The translations under genes were made by a program, and so were the position numbers. Of a DNA stretch of 11,688 nucleotides, positions 1 to 8,810 are shown piece by piece. The notes below the pieces were generated by a model. It did no database searches. It was not told where the DNA came from and worked only from the letters and a program-made list of their open reading frames with translations. This DNA comes from Candidatus Poribacteria bacterium (GTDB taxonomy: Bacteria > Poribacteria > WGA-4E > WGA-3G): NCBI GenBank assembly GCA_009835515.1, contig VXXH01000419.1:1-11688 (forward strand). The letters are read 5' to 3'. Position 1 is the first letter of the stretch. Each line of letters begins with the position of its first letter.

Positions 1-44
1 ATATAAAGCCGATATACAGGGCTGCAAAAGGAGACGAACACGAC

Positions 45-2597
45 ATGGAGAACCATCCATACGCCCCGGCGGAGATAGAACCCTATTGGCAAGCCGAGTG
101 GCGAGAAAAAGAAGCATTTAAAGTGCCAAACAATATCGAAACACTGAAAACTAAACCGAAATTCTATGTGCTTGGCATGTTTCCCTATACTTCTGGTGCC
201 GGACTTCACGTCGGGCACGCGAAGAATTATGTACCGACCGATGTGTTCGCTAACTTTCGGCGGATGCAGGGCTATCACGTCATGCACCCGATGGGATGGG
301 ATGCCTTCGGACTTCCTACCGAGCGCACCGCAGTGCGTGAAAACGAACACCCCGCACACATTACAAAAAGAAATACGGAAACCTTTCAGCAACAGATCCA
401 ACGCATCGGATTCTCTTACGACTGGTCCCGAAAAATTGATACCTCCGTGCCCGAATATTATAGGTGGACGCAATGGATCTTCCTCCGACTCTATGAAAAA
501 GGTTTAGCATATCTTGCTGATGTACCCGTCAACTGGTGTCCAGCGTTAGGCACTGTCCTCTCAAACGAAGAGGTGAAAGATGGCAAATATGTTGAAACCG
601 GCGATCCAGTTGAACGCCGTCTGATGCGCCAATGGATGCTCAAAATCACTGCCTATGCAGACCAGCTGCTGGAAGACTTGGATTTATTGGACTGGCCCGA
701 GGGACTCAAGGAGATGCAACGCCACTGGATTGGTAAATCGGAAGGCGCAGATATCACCTTCAAGATCAAGGATAGCGATAAGGCGTTCACCGTTTTCACG
801 ACGCGTCCAGATACGCTCTTCGGTGCGACCTATTGCGTGCTGGCACCTGAACACCCGCTCGTCTCCGAGATAACACACCCTGATGCTGCAGCGGCTGTTG
901 ATGCTTACGTCAGAGAAGCCGTTAACAAATCCGATCTCCAACGTACAGACCTTGCCACAGAGAAGACAGGGGTCTTCACCGGTGCTTATGCCATTAACCC
1001 GTGCAACGATACGCCTGTCCCGATCTGGGTCGCGGACTATGTGCTCATGACGTACGGTACAGGTGCCATTATGGCTGTGCCGGGACACGATGAACGCGAC
1101 CACGAATTCGCCTCAACTTTCGGGATCCCTATCGTTGAAGTGATCAAAGGCGGTGAAAAGCCGATTGAAGAGGCACCTTTTGAAGGAGACGGTGTCTGCG
1201 TCAATTCAGATTTCCTCAACGGTTTGCGGGTTGACGACGCGAAGGCAAAGATGATCGCGTGGCTTGAGAGCGAAGGGAAAGGGGCTACGCAGGTTCAGTA
1301 TCGGCTACGAGATTGGCTCTTCTCTCGACAACGCTATTGGGGCGAACCCTTTCCCCTTGTACACCTTGAAGATGGCACCATCGTTCAACTGCCGGACGAG
1401 GAACTACCTGTGGAACTGCCACCGATTGATGCCTATAAACCGACAGAAGACGGGCAGCCTCCGCTGGCTCGCGCCGGATCCGAGTGGTTGAATGTGACAC
1501 TACCAGATGGGCGCGCAGCGACGCGGGAAACGAACATCATGCCACAATGGGCAGGCTCCTGTTGGTATTATCTCCGTTTCCTTGATGCGCACAATACCGA
1601 GGCCCCTTTTGATACCGAACTTGAACGCTATTGGATGCCGGTTGATTCCTATATGGGCGGTGCCGAGCACGCTGTTTTACATCTACTCTACGCCCGCTTT
1701 TGGCATAAGGTGCTTTACGACTGTGGATTGGTCTCTACAAGAGAACCGTTCCAAGGACTGCTTAACCAAGGAACGATCCTCGCGGAGTCTTACCAAGATG
1801 CCAGAGGCAAATACTACTATCCGAACGAAACCGAACAGAAGGGTGATAAATTCGTCGCAAAGGCTTCGGGGGTGCCGCTCCAAACCCAGATAGAAAAAAT
1901 GTCCAAATCCCGCTTTAATGTCATCAACTCAGACGATGTAATTGACAATTACGGCGCGGATACACTCCGTCTCTATCTGTTGTTTATCGGGCCGGTTACA
2001 GCAAGCACGCCGTGGCAAGACGCTGGCGTAGAGGGTGTCTATCGGTTCCTTCAACGCGTTTGGCGGCTTGTGATTGATGAAGATAGTGGCGAACTCGGCG
2101 AGAAATTGACTGACGCTCCGGGAACAACGGAGTCCGAACTCTGGCGCGAACTCCATAAGACTATCAAGCAGGTAACCGAGGATACTGAGTCCATTGATAA
2201 GATGAACACCGCGATTAGCCAGATGATGATCTTCGTTAATACTGCTACGCAGACGGAAACACTACCGAAAGAGGCTTTGAAGATTTTCTTGCATCTGCTT
2301 TCGCCTTACGCCCCGCACATCGCGCAAGAGTTGTGGCATCGTCTCGGCGAAACAGGATTTATTGCGCATGCACAGTGGCCCACACACGATGAATCCGTTC
2401 TGACGAGTGCCACCGTAACCATAATCGCGCAAGTCAATGGAAAACTCCGCAACCGGCTCCAACTGTCTGCCGATGCGACTGATAAAGAGATTGAAGAAGC
2501 CGCACTTGCAGATGAACGCGTTCAACGGTTTATTGAAGGAAAACCGGTGCGGAAGGTTATCGTCGTCCCGAATCGCCTTATCAATATCGTTGTTTAA
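45..2597 (+). CDS. leuS: Leucyl-tRNA synthetase (LeuRS), complete
   Basis: Cytoplasmic class Ia aminoacyl-tRNA synthetase that charges tRNA-Leu with leucine using ATP. The 850-residue product has the usual bacterial length. The ATP-binding HIGH-type motif is HVGH at residues 55-58, inside the family signature [14 protein letters not shown]. The second catalytic motif KMSKS is at residues 618-622. The CP1 editing domain, which hydrolyses mischarged tRNA, lies roughly at residues 225-420. It shows the threonine-rich TTRPDTLFG (from 252) and [10 protein letters not shown] (343-352), which holds the conserved editing aspartate. The C-terminal anticodon-binding region and small terminal domain are intact. 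The start is supported by AAAGGAG at 27-33. Only 44 nt of leader are visible, so an upstream T-box or promoter cannot be judged. A heptamer repeat element begins 2 nt after the stop codon. Confidence 0.98.
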   Translation: MENHPYAPAEIEPYWQAEWREKEAFKVPNNIETLKTKPKFYVLGMFPYTSGAGLHVGHAKNYVPTDVFANFRRMQGYHVMHPMGWDAFGLPTERTAVRENEHPAHITKRNTETFQQQIQRIGFSYDWSRKIDTSVPEYYRWTQWIFLRLYEKGLAYLADVPVNWCPALGTVLSNEEVKDGKYVETGDPVERRLMRQWMLKITAYADQLLEDLDLLDWPEGLKEMQRHWIGKSEGADITFKIKDSDKAFTVFTTRPDTLFGATYCVLAPEHPLVSEITHPDAAAAVDAYVREAVNKSDLQRTDLATEKTGVFTGAYAINPCNDTPVPIWVADYVLMTYGTGAIMAVPGHDERDHEFASTFGIPIVEVIKGGEKPIEEAPFEGDGVCVNSDFLNGLRVDDAKAKMIAWLESEGKGATQVQYRLRDWLFSRQRYWGEPFPLVHLEDGTIVQLPDEELPVELPPIDAYKPTEDGQPPLARAGSEWLNVTLPDGRAATRETNIMPQWAGSCWYYLRFLDAHNTEAPFDTELERYWMPVDSYMGGAEHAVLHLLYARFWHKVLYDCGLVSTREPFQGLLNQGTILAESYQDARGKYYYPNETEQKGDKFVAKASGVPLQTQIEKMSKSRFNVINSDDVIDNYGADTLRLYLLFIGPVTASTPWQDAGVEGVYRFLQRVWRLVIDEDSGELGEKLTDAPGTTESELWRELHKTIKQVTEDTESIDKMNTAISQMMIFVNTATQTETLPKEALKIFLHLLSPYAPHIAQELWHRLGETGFIAHAQWPTHDESVLTSATVTIIAQVNGKLRNRLQLSADATDKEIEEAALADERVQRFIEGKPVRKVIVVPNRLINIVV

Positions 2598-2599
2598 TG

Positions 2600-2719
2600 G
2601 TTATCAGTTATCGGTTATCAGTTATCAGTTAAAGAGTGGTGTGATTTAATCAAAACATCTTTTACCGAAGACTCTCACTGCGAGGCAAACTGAAAACCGA
2701 TAACCATTCTTCTGATAAC
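2600..2719. repeat. Compound heptamer inverted-repeat element, copy 1
   Basis: The left arm is five tandem heptamers at 2600-2634: GTTATCA, GTTATCG, GTTATCA twice, then GTTAAAG. After a short core, the right arm carries inverse-complement heptamers: CTTTTAC (2659-2665), CGAAGAC (2666-2672), TGAAAAC (2691-2697), CGATAAC (2698-2704) and TGATAAC (2713-2719). An 18-nt GC-rich module (2673-2690) sits in register between them. The arms could fold back on each other imperfectly in RNA. The element fills nearly the whole gap between leuS and the propeller gene and shares its design with copies at 3797, 5765 and 10485. What is seen is the repeat structure. Any function (transcript end, processing site or selfish repeat) is unknown. 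Confidence 0.85.
2673..2690 (+). repeat. GC-rich 18-nt module, copy A
   Basis: TCTCACTGCGAGGCAAAC sits between two heptamers of the right arm of repeat copy 1. With its two preceding bases it matches 10542-10561 exactly over 20 bp, and a reverse-complement relative lies at 3804-3821. The recurrence in register inside otherwise heptameric arms indicates a separate mobile or recombining sub-unit. Confidence 0.75.
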
Positions 2720-2744
2720 TGAGTACTATTAAAAAGGTGGACCT

Positions 2745-3770
2745 ATGCGTATCGGACGGGTAATGGGCGTGCTCATATTAGTTTTCATAATAGGTGGTGT
2801 TGGGTTTGCAGAGGTGGATGCGGATAAATTCGTCTTTGCGATCCGTGAGCCGTTTCTGAATGAAGACGGTTTCCGCGCTGTAACACGGACGCTCGAGAGG
2901 GTCCGAGGAACAGCAAATTGGTGGGAATTCTATCAGTATAACATCTGTACGATGAATCCGGACGGCACAGATTTTCGCCGACTCACGGATGATGCGGTTT
3001 CGCGCAACCCGCGATGGTCACCGGATCGGGAACGAATTGCTTACGTATCCGGGGTGGATGGGGCAAAATCGCTATACGTAATGTGGGCAGATGGTACCAA
3101 GAACAAGCGACTCATCAAGAAACAGTATGATATCCATGATTTCTGGTGGTCTCCGTTAAGTCACGCCCTTCTCGTTGTCGTTGAGATTGATCGTCCGAAA
3201 GATCGGCTGGAAAATTGGGAAGTGACGGTTGATGGAAAAATAAAGCGGTGGCGGAGCGAGCAGTGGGCAATGGGCTGGCTACATTGGGACGCGAAAGGCG
3301 AAAAAATTAAAGAACCGAAAAGGAGATTGCTTGAAGTCTTGCCGAAGGGAACAAGCTGGCCCGAGTGGTCGCCAGACCGTAAATGGATCGCGTTTAGGAC
3401 CGAGGGACGCCTCGCGCTTGCGGAACCGGAAGTCGTCAGTATGAGTAGGAAATGGTTTCTCCAACGCGACGAACCACCGTGTGGCAACATTGAAGAGTGG
3501 GCACCGGACGGCAAAAAACTTTTGTTTTATACATCGGGCGAGATCTGCGTTGCCACTGTAGAGCGGGGACGATTTAAAGACTATCTGAATCTGAGTCTTT
3601 ACCCAGGACGCGACGCAACATGGAGTCCCGACGGCAGCCAGGTTGCCTTTATCGGTAAAAACCCGGATGGACGACGCACCAGCGAAGTCTTCATCTTAGA
3701 TATTGAAACTGGGAAAATGCAGCAGATAACCTCAACAACACACGACTATTTCGATCTCCACTGGCGATAA
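2745..3770 (+). CDS. Secreted TolB-like six-bladed beta-propeller protein
   Basis: A 341-residue protein with a signal peptide (basic start MRIGR, hydrophobic core to about residue 20, likely cleavage after GFA at residue 22), so probably periplasmic or exported. It carries repeated PD40/WD40-like blades. The hallmark WSPD-type motif appears at residues 91-94, 135-138 (WSPL), 208-211, 252-255 (WAPD) and 293-296, and a final tryptophan at 340 suits blade closure, giving about six blades. The blade phrase NPDGTDFRRLTDD (about residues 68-80) is typical of TolB and DPP-IV-type propellers. There is no visible catalytic domain, so a binding or scaffold role is likely, but the partner is unknown. 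It is not the canonical TolB: it lacks the N-terminal TolB domain and no tol/pal genes are nearby. The start is supported by AAGGTGG at 2734-2740. Confidence 0.85.
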   Translation: MRIGRVMGVLILVFIIGGVGFAEVDADKFVFAIREPFLNEDGFRAVTRTLERVRGTANWWEFYQYNICTMNPDGTDFRRLTDDAVSRNPRWSPDRERIAYVSGVDGAKSLYVMWADGTKNKRLIKKQYDIHDFWWSPLSHALLVVVEIDRPKDRLENWEVTVDGKIKRWRSEQWAMGWLHWDAKGEKIKEPKRRLLEVLPKGTSWPEWSPDRKWIAFRTEGRLALAEPEVVSMSRKWFLQRDEPPCGNIEEWAPDGKKLLFYTSGEICVATVERGRFKDYLNLSLYPGRDATWSPDGSQVAFIGKNPDGRRTSEVFILDIETGKMQQITSTTHDYFDLHWR

Positions 3771-3796
3771 AGAACACCAGTAGGGAATAGTTTTCA

Positions 3797-3959
3797 GTTA
3801 TCGTGCCTCGCAGTAAGAGCAGTTATCAGTTTTGGGTTTTGGATTGCTGAAAATCTTCCTTTAACGGCGTTAGAAAATTGAAGTGGCGAAAGTTACAAAG
3901 AGGGTATCGGTTAATCAGAACCCTCTTTAACTGACAACTGACAACTGACAACTGACAAC
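3797..3959. repeat. Compound heptamer inverted-repeat element, copy 2
   Basis: The left arm has GTTATCG (3797-3803), the 18-nt module (3804-3821), GTTATCA (3822-3828) and two GTTTTGG units (3829-3842). A longer core follows, ending in a perfect 9-bp inverted repeat AAAGAGGGT (3897-3905) / ACCCTCTTT (3920-3928) with a 14-nt loop. The right arm is CTTTAAC (3925-3931) followed by four identical TGACAAC units (3932-3959). These are the only perfectly identical tandem units in the window, suggesting recent copy-number change. No T-tract follows the hairpin, so it is not a standard intrinsic terminator. The array ends 6 nt before the rnj start codon. Confidence 0.85.
3804..3821 (-). repeat. GC-rich 18-nt module, inverted copy B
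   Basis: TGCCTCGCAGTAAGAGCA is flanked on both sides by heptamers of the left arm of repeat copy 2. Its reverse complement shares the core CTCTTACTGCGAGGCA with CTCTCACTGCGAGGCA in the copies at 2673 and 10544 (one mismatch in 16). It is inverted relative to them, which fits its place in the left rather than the right arm. Confidence 0.7.
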
Positions 3960-3965
3960 TATTCT

Positions 3966-5759
3966 ATGACAGATTCCACACTTGTGAATAATGAAGAAAT
4001 CGTTAACGGAAATGTTTCGATCATACCATTGGGAGGCTTAGGTGAATTCGGGCTCAACATGATGGTGTACGAAACCGAAGATGACCTGATCGTCATTGAT
4101 ACGGGTTTCATGCTGCCAAATTCAGATATGCCCGGTGTTGATCTGATATTTCCCGATATCCACTACCTCGTTGAACGGAAAGAGAAGATTCGAGGGATCC
4201 TCCTAACCCATGGACATGAAGATCATATCGGTGCCTTAGCCTATGTCCTGCGGCAGTTGGATGTACCCGTTTACAGTACGCAGTTAACGCTCGCGATTGC
4301 AAGTGGCAGGCTGCGCGAATACGGTGTACTTGGCAAGGCACAACTCAATACAATTGCCCCCGGCGATACAGTTGAATTGGGCGACTTTTCCGCTGAATTC
4401 ATCCATGTTACACACAGTATCCCGGATAGCGTGGCAATTGCACTCCGTACACCGATCGGTGTTATCGTCCATACGGGCGATTTCAAGTTTGATATGACAC
4501 CTATCGATGGCAAGTTGAGTGATATTCAGACACTGGCGCGTTTGGGTTCGGAAGGCGTGCTGATGCTCGTCTCCGACAGCACAAACGCAGAGCGACCCGG
4601 ACAGACCCCCTCTGAACGGAGTATCTATGATACGATAGACCATATCTTTCAGAGGACTGAGCAGAAGTTATTTCTCTGTACCTTCTCTTCAAGTCTCCAC
4701 CGTATCCAGCAGTTCATTGATCTGGCAAATAGACATCGGCGGCTCATTGCTGTCAGTGGACGCTCGCTCATCAACAATGTACGCACCGCTTCCGAGTTGG
4801 GTTATCTCGATGTGAACCCGGACTATCTCATTGATGCTCGCGACGCGTCTATGTTCAAACCGCACGAGGTCGTGGTTTTGAGTACTGGCAGCCAAGGTGA
4901 GCCGCGCTCTGCTATGGCATTGATGGCACTTGATAACCACCCATTTTTAAAGGTAGAACAGGGCGATACCGTCGTCATCTCTGCCCGAATTATCCCCGGT
5001 AACGAAAAGGCTATCGGGAATGTGGTGAACCATCTGCTCAGACGTGGCGCGAAGATATACCATGAACGCAATGCTGATGTCCATGTTTCCGGGCACGGGT
5101 CAAGCGAAGATCTCAAATTGATGATCAATCTCTTGCAGCCCAAGTTTTTTATGCCGATGCACGGTGAATACCAAAACCTTGTGCGGCACGCTGAACTCGC
5201 CGAATCTGTCGGCATCCCAAGTGAGAACATCACAGTCGCTGAGGACGGAGAACTCATCTACCTGACACCTGAGACGTGCGAGGTATTTGGACGCGAGGGA
5301 CGTTCTGGACGTGTCCTGGTTGATGGCAAGCCAGAAATTGAACTTGAGGATATCGTCCTACGCGACCGGATTCAACTTTCAGAAGACGGCATCGTCGTCC
5401 CTATTATTGTTCTGCACAGCGATACAGGTGATGGCAGCCAGCAAGAGGACACTGGGGCAGACGAAACTGCTTCGCGGCGAGAACAATCTGTCACAGAGTC
5501 TACCGATAACGGCTCTAAAACAGGACTGAATGCCGGAGAGATAGAGATTATCTCGCGTGGGTTTGTCTATATGGATAAATCTGAAGAACTCATAGAAGAG
5601 GCGAAAGTGATTACGCGGCGCGTTATTGAAAACCTGAGCGATGAACAGAAGCACGAAACAGAGATTGTCCAAGATGAAGTCCGAGGCGCGCTCCGTCGGT
5701 TTTTCTCGAAACAGATGCAACGGACCCCACTCATCTTTCCAGTCGTCATGCGGGTTTGA
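3966..5759 (+). CDS. rnj: Ribonuclease J (metallo-beta-lactamase/beta-CASP)
   Basis: RNase J is a zinc-dependent 5'-3' exonuclease and endonuclease for mRNA decay and rRNA maturation. The family start IIPLGGLGEFGLNM is at about residues 20-33. Motif 2 HGHEDH is at 82-87, the third-motif histidine is in the HVTHSIPDS region, and the HTGDFKFD aspartate region follows. The beta-CASP part includes SGRSL, GSQGEPRSA and HVSGHGSSEDL (H377), then MPMHGEY (398-402). The C-terminal domain ends in the usual RGFVYMDKSEELIEEA block. The 597 residues exceed the usual roughly 555 because of an acidic, serine/threonine-rich linker at about 485-527. The start has no Shine-Dalgarno: a heptamer array occupies 3925-3959. 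A GTG at 3984 is possible but no better supported, and the next ATGs fall inside the conserved fold. I cannot separate J1 from J2 by sequence alone. Confidence 0.95.
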   Translation: MTDSTLVNNEEIVNGNVSIIPLGGLGEFGLNMMVYETEDDLIVIDTGFMLPNSDMPGVDLIFPDIHYLVERKEKIRGILLTHGHEDHIGALAYVLRQLDVPVYSTQLTLAIASGRLREYGVLGKAQLNTIAPGDTVELGDFSAEFIHVTHSIPDSVAIALRTPIGVIVHTGDFKFDMTPIDGKLSDIQTLARLGSEGVLMLVSDSTNAERPGQTPSERSIYDTIDHIFQRTEQKLFLCTFSSSLHRIQQFIDLANRHRRLIAVSGRSLINNVRTASELGYLDVNPDYLIDARDASMFKPHEVVVLSTGSQGEPRSAMALMALDNHPFLKVEQGDTVVISARIIPGNEKAIGNVVNHLLRRGAKIYHERNADVHVSGHGSSEDLKLMINLLQPKFFMPMHGEYQNLVRHAELAESVGIPSENITVAEDGELIYLTPETCEVFGREGRSGRVLVDGKPEIELEDIVLRDRIQLSEDGIVVPIIVLHSDTGDGSQQEDTGADETASRREQSVTESTDNGSKTGLNAGEIEIISRGFVYMDKSEELIEEAKVITRRVIENLSDEQKHETEIVQDEVRGALRRFFSKQMQRTPLIFPVVMRV

Positions 5760-5764
5760 TAGTG

Positions 5765-5857
5765 GTTATCAGTTATCGGTTGTCAGTTGTCGGTTAAAGA
5801 GGACTCCGATTTAACAGGCCCCTCTTAACTGATAACCAAAAACTGAAAACTGACAAC
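5765..5857. repeat. Compound heptamer inverted-repeat element, copy 3
   Basis: The most symmetrical copy. The left arm is five heptamers at 5765-5799 (GTTATCA, GTTATCG, GTTGTCA, GTTGTCG, GTTAAAG). A core of about 24 nt runs from AGG (5800-5802) to CCTCT. The right arm has five units in inverse complement: CTTAAC (one base short, 5824-5829), TGATAAC, CAAAAAC, TGAAAAC and TGACAAC (5851-5857). The inner bases GTTAAAGAGG pair with CCTCTTAAC apart from one missing base. There is no 18-nt module, so this may be the basic form of the family. It starts 5 nt after the rnj stop codon, and the right arm ends 9 nt before the next gene's AAAGGA. Confidence 0.88.
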
Positions 5858-5881
5858 TACAAAAAGAAAGGAACATATCGA

Positions 5882-7030
5882 ATGAAATCATTCACATTTA
5901 TCGTGGCAATTGCCACCTTGGTAGTAAGTTTCTCCGCCTGTGAGCGGATATCCCAAATTACGCAACCTGCCACACCGCAGGTAGAAGATAAAAGCGACGA
6001 GATTACTATCGGAGTCGTTTTACCGTTGACAGGACACTTGGCTGCCGCAGGCGAACTCATGAAACAAGGCTTTGACCTTGCTCTCGGCGAAATTAACAAC
6101 GGACAACTCGGTAATCCCCAATTCAAGTTTATTATTGAAGACGATGCCAGTACACCAGAAGGTGCGGTTGCTGCTTTCAATAAACTGATTCATGAAGACG
6201 GCGTGTCTGTTATTATCGGGCCCGCGTCGTCAAGCGCGACGGAGGCGGCTTTTCCCATTGCCGGTGAAAATCAGATTGTCGCAATTAGCCCGACAGCGGG
6301 AAAGCGTGGGCTTGGCGCGATCAGTCATTTTGTCTTTCGGATCCCGCTCGCGACAGACGTTGTGGTTGCTAAAGGCATTCCGGTAACATACGCGAAACTC
6401 GGCTATCAACGCGTGGCTACGATGTATGACGAAACCGATGGCTTCTCCACAGATCGAGACAAAGCATTGCAGGAAGCATTTACTGCGAAGGGTGTTGAGG
6501 TACTCACCACGGAACCGTTCCGAAGTGGTGATACCGACTTCTCCGCACAATTAACCCGAATACAGGCGTTAAATCCAGATGCAATCTTTGTTTCGGCATT
6601 ACCGCCCGAAAAACCGTTGATACTGGTTCAAGCAGACGAACTCGGCATATCCGCTCCGTTTATTGTGAGCTCATTAACCAATGTTGAGGTAGCAGCCGCA
6701 GGTGCCGCCGCTGAGGGCGCAATCACTTTTATCGATTGGCTCCCTACAGACGATACACCCGGAAATCAAGCCTTCGTTAAGAGTTACAGCGCGACTTACG
6801 GGATGGAGCCGAACGCCTTTGTTGCCGTGTCGTATGCCACTGTCTATATTTTAGCGGAGGCGCTTAAGAATGCCGAAGCAACCGATTCAACTGCAATTCG
6901 AGATGCGCTGGCGAATATTATGGACTTTGACACAGTATTTGGTAAGTTCTCTTTTAATACCGACGGGGACGCTGTTTATACGCCGGGAGTGCTGATAGTC
7001 AAAGACGGTACATTGCAACCTTTTGAGTAA
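5882..7030 (+). CDS. Branched-chain amino acid-type ABC transporter substrate-binding lipoprotein
   Basis: A 382-residue periplasmic binding protein of the LivJ/LivK (Peripla_BP_6, type I fold) family, expected to capture a leucine-like amino acid or related small ligand for an ABC importer. The N-terminus is a lipoprotein signal: KSF, hydrophobic residues 6-17, then FSAC with the lipidated cysteine at residue 20, implying anchoring to a membrane. The mature domain opens with ITIGVVLPLTGHLAAAGELM. It contains the ligand-site segment GPASSSAT (113-120) and the later AVSYATVYILAEAL helix typical of the family. The start has AAAGGA at 5867-5872 with 9-nt spacing. No permease or ATPase gene is present here, so its transporter partners must be elsewhere. 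Only 76 nt separate it from leuC, without a repeat or clear terminator. Ligand identity is inferred. Confidence 0.9.
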   Translation: MKSFTFIVAIATLVVSFSACERISQITQPATPQVEDKSDEITIGVVLPLTGHLAAAGELMKQGFDLALGEINNGQLGNPQFKFIIEDDASTPEGAVAAFNKLIHEDGVSVIIGPASSSATEAAFPIAGENQIVAISPTAGKRGLGAISHFVFRIPLATDVVVAKGIPVTYAKLGYQRVATMYDETDGFSTDRDKALQEAFTAKGVEVLTTEPFRSGDTDFSAQLTRIQALNPDAIFVSALPPEKPLILVQADELGISAPFIVSSLTNVEVAAAGAAAEGAITFIDWLPTDDTPGNQAFVKSYSATYGMEPNAFVAVSYATVYILAEALKNAEATDSTAIRDALANIMDFDTVFGKFSFNTDGDAVYTPGVLIVKDGTLQPFE

Positions 7031-7106
7031 AGGACGACTCGCGGGTAGCCTTGCGCTATAAGTTCTGGAAATCTACAAGCCTAATTTACTGGAAGCGTAT
7101 AAAAAT

Positions 7107-8510
7107 ATGAAAACACGAACAATGTATGAAAAAATATGGGAGGCGCATCTCGTGCGCGCCTCCGCAGACGAGGTGCCGATTCTCTATATCGACACGCACC
7201 TCGTTCATGAAGTCACATCTCCACAAGCGTTTGAGGGGTTAAGACTCAACAATCGGAAGGTGCGTCGTCCGGATCTGACGTTTGCTACGATGGATCACAA
7301 CGTACCGACAATGGATAGGGCACTGCCTATTACTGATTTGATTGCGGCGAAGCAGATGGAGACACTGGCGGAAAATTGTGCTGAGTTTGACATCCCGCTC
7401 TACGACATTGACAGTCCTGAGCAAGGCATTGTGCATGTCATCGGACCGGAACTCGGTATCACGCAGCCCGGCACAACTATCGTATGTGGCGATAGCCATA
7501 CCTCAACGCATGGTGCGCTTGGCGCACTTGCCTTCGGCATCGGCACAAGTGAGATTGAGCATGTACTTGCCACGCAATGCCTCTTGCAACAGAAATCCGA
7601 AACCTTTGAGATTCGGATTGATGGCACACTCCCCTATGGCGTGACCGCAAAAGACATCATCCTTGCTATCATCGGGCATATCGGTATTGACGGCGGCAAT
7701 GGTGCTGTCGTTGAGTATACAGGTTCCGCGATCCGTGCCCTCAGTATTGAGGAACGGATGACCGTCTGTAATATGTCAATTGAGGCAGGCGCACGTGCCG
7801 GTATGATTGCGCCCGATGATAGCACTTATGAATACATCGCTGGCAAACGTTTCGCACCGAAAGATGAGAACTTTGACGCAGCCGTCGAAAACTGGAAGCA
7901 ACTCCCGACTGACGACGGCGCGACCTACGACCGAACCTTGCAACTCAACGCAGCAGACATCGCACCGCAAGTGACATGGGGCACAAACCCCGGCATGGTA
8001 ACAGATGTGACAGGTCGTGTCCCGGATCCATCAGACATGGCGACAGTCGACGAAAAGACTGCTACCGAACACGCCTTGGAATATATGGACCTCCAACCCG
8101 GCACCCCGATAACAGATATTCCTGTAGACAGGGTTTTCATCGGTAGCTGCACGAACTCCCGAATCAGCGATTTACGGGCTGCTGCGGAAGTCGCCAAAGG
8201 CAGGAAAGTCGCAGAGAGCGTCAGTGCTATGGTTGTTCCCGGTTCGCAGGCAGTCAAACGCCAAGCGGAAGCAGAAGGACTTGACAAGGTTTTTCGTGAA
8301 GCCGGTTTTGAATGGCGTGAAGCCGGTTGTAGCATGTGCCTCGGCATGAATCCGGACACCCTGAGTCCGGGTCAACGCTGCGCCAGCACATCGAACCGAA
8401 ATTTTGAAGGCAGACAGGGTAAAGGCGGACGCACGCACCTCGTCAGTCCACAGATGGCGGCTGCAACGGCGGTAACGGGGCACTTCGTGGACATCCGAAA
8501 GTTTCAGTAG
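7107..8510 (+). CDS. leuC: 3-isopropylmalate dehydratase large subunit
   Basis: LeuC with LeuD converts 2-isopropylmalate to 3-isopropylmalate in leucine biosynthesis, in the cytoplasm. The 467 residues match the standard bacterial LeuC length of about 466. The three cysteines that bind the [4Fe-4S] cluster are seen: C348 in IGSCTNSR, and C408 and C411 in GCSMCLGMN. Other aconitase-family signatures are [50 protein letters not shown] and the terminal [14 protein letters not shown]. The N-terminal [11 protein letters not shown] fits the family; an ATG five codons downstream of the chosen start (7122) is an alternative. The ribosome site is weak (GGAAG, 7091-7095). No leucine-rich leader peptide or T-box is visible in the 76-nt gap. 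Its partner leuD is unusually far away, 504 bp downstream. Confidence 0.98.
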   Translation: MKTRTMYEKIWEAHLVRASADEVPILYIDTHLVHEVTSPQAFEGLRLNNRKVRRPDLTFATMDHNVPTMDRALPITDLIAAKQMETLAENCAEFDIPLYDIDSPEQGIVHVIGPELGITQPGTTIVCGDSHTSTHGALGALAFGIGTSEIEHVLATQCLLQQKSETFEIRIDGTLPYGVTAKDIILAIIGHIGIDGGNGAVVEYTGSAIRALSIEERMTVCNMSIEAGARAGMIAPDDSTYEYIAGKRFAPKDENFDAAVENWKQLPTDDGATYDRTLQLNAADIAPQVTWGTNPGMVTDVTGRVPDPSDMATVDEKTATEHALEYMDLQPGTPITDIPVDRVFIGSCTNSRISDLRAAAEVAKGRKVAESVSAMVVPGSQAVKRQAEAEGLDKVFREAGFEWREAGCSMCLGMNPDTLSPGQRCASTSNRNFEGRQGKGGRTHLVSPQMAAATAVTGHFVDIRKFQ

Positions 8511-8533
8511 GAAGTGTGGAAGACTGGAAGGTG
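8508..8533 (+). repeat. Short GGAAG micro-repeat at the leuC stop
   Basis: The pentamer GGAAG recurs three times at 8-nt spacing (8510-8514, 8518-8522 and 8526-8530), starting on the last base of the leuC stop codon. Another AGGAAGG at 8565-8571 serves as the ribosome site of the next gene. It could be a degenerate octamer array or chance purine-rich sequence. Confidence 0.35.
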
Positions 8534-8576
8534 TATATTTTTTCCAACCCAATATTAGGAAAATAGGAAGGTAACA

Positions 8577-8783
8577 ATGGAATCTACCATCATTGAAAAA
8601 ATCAGGGAACTTCCTCCGGAACTCCAAGAAGAAGTCATCAATTTCATTGATTTCTTACGAACAAAAAACAGTTCAAAACGGAAGAAAAAACCAAATTTGG
8701 AATGGATTGGCGGATTAAAAGCGTATCGTGACCAGTTTACAGCCCTCGAACTTCAGAAAAAAGCGTCAGAGTGGACGGATTAG
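8577..8783 (+). CDS. Small DUF2281/VapB-like antitoxin
   Basis: A 68-residue protein. The N-terminal half reads IIEKIRELPPELQEEVINFI followed by DFLRTK (from residue 4), the typical DUF2281 helix pair found in antitoxins partnered with PIN-domain (VapC) toxins. A basic linker SSKRKKK follows. The C-terminal tail with WIGGLKAYRD and FTALELQKKASEW matches the toxin-wrapping tail of that family. In such systems the antitoxin binds and blocks the toxin RNase and often represses its own promoter. The start is supported by AGGAAGG at 8565-8571. Its expected toxin is not intact: a PIN-like stub starts 130 bp downstream, beyond a MITE-like insertion. It therefore looks like an orphan antitoxin left in the leuC-leuD junction. 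The family assignment rests on pattern recognition of a short protein. Confidence 0.75.
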   Translation: MESTIIEKIRELPPELQEEVINFIDFLRTKNSSKRKKKPNLEWIGGLKAYRDQFTALELQKKASEWTD

Positions 8784-8810
8784 TGCTATGTTAATTTGAG
8801 TTTTAGGGTT

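Noticed and set aside
684..1103. Antisense open frame of 139 codons inside leuS
   Set aside because: It lies wholly within the CP1 editing domain coding sequence, has no ribosome site and shows no recognisable motif; it is a shadow frame.
2600..2634. Heptamer arrays as a CRISPR array
   Set aside because: The units are 7 nt and contiguous with no unique spacers, and there are no cas genes.
2724..2729. TACTAT as a -10 element for the propeller gene
   Set aside because: It matches only four of six consensus positions and no -35 element lies at the right spacing.
3897..3928. Hairpin AAAGAGGGT/ACCCTCTTT as an intrinsic terminator
   Set aside because: The stem is A/T-rich at its base and no T-tract follows; it is better explained as the conserved core of the repeat element.
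4823..5257. Antisense open frame of 144 codons inside rnj
   Set aside because: It overlaps conserved beta-CASP coding sequence and is rich in S, C and R in the way of reverse-frame translation.
7031..7106. Leader-peptide attenuator or T-box before leuC
   Set aside because: No run of leucine codons, no T-box sequence and no terminator/antiterminator pair is visible in the 76-nt gap.
8788..8799. ATG just after the antitoxin stop as the original toxin start
   Set aside because: It reads only three codons before TGA, and the sequence after it shows no PIN similarity.
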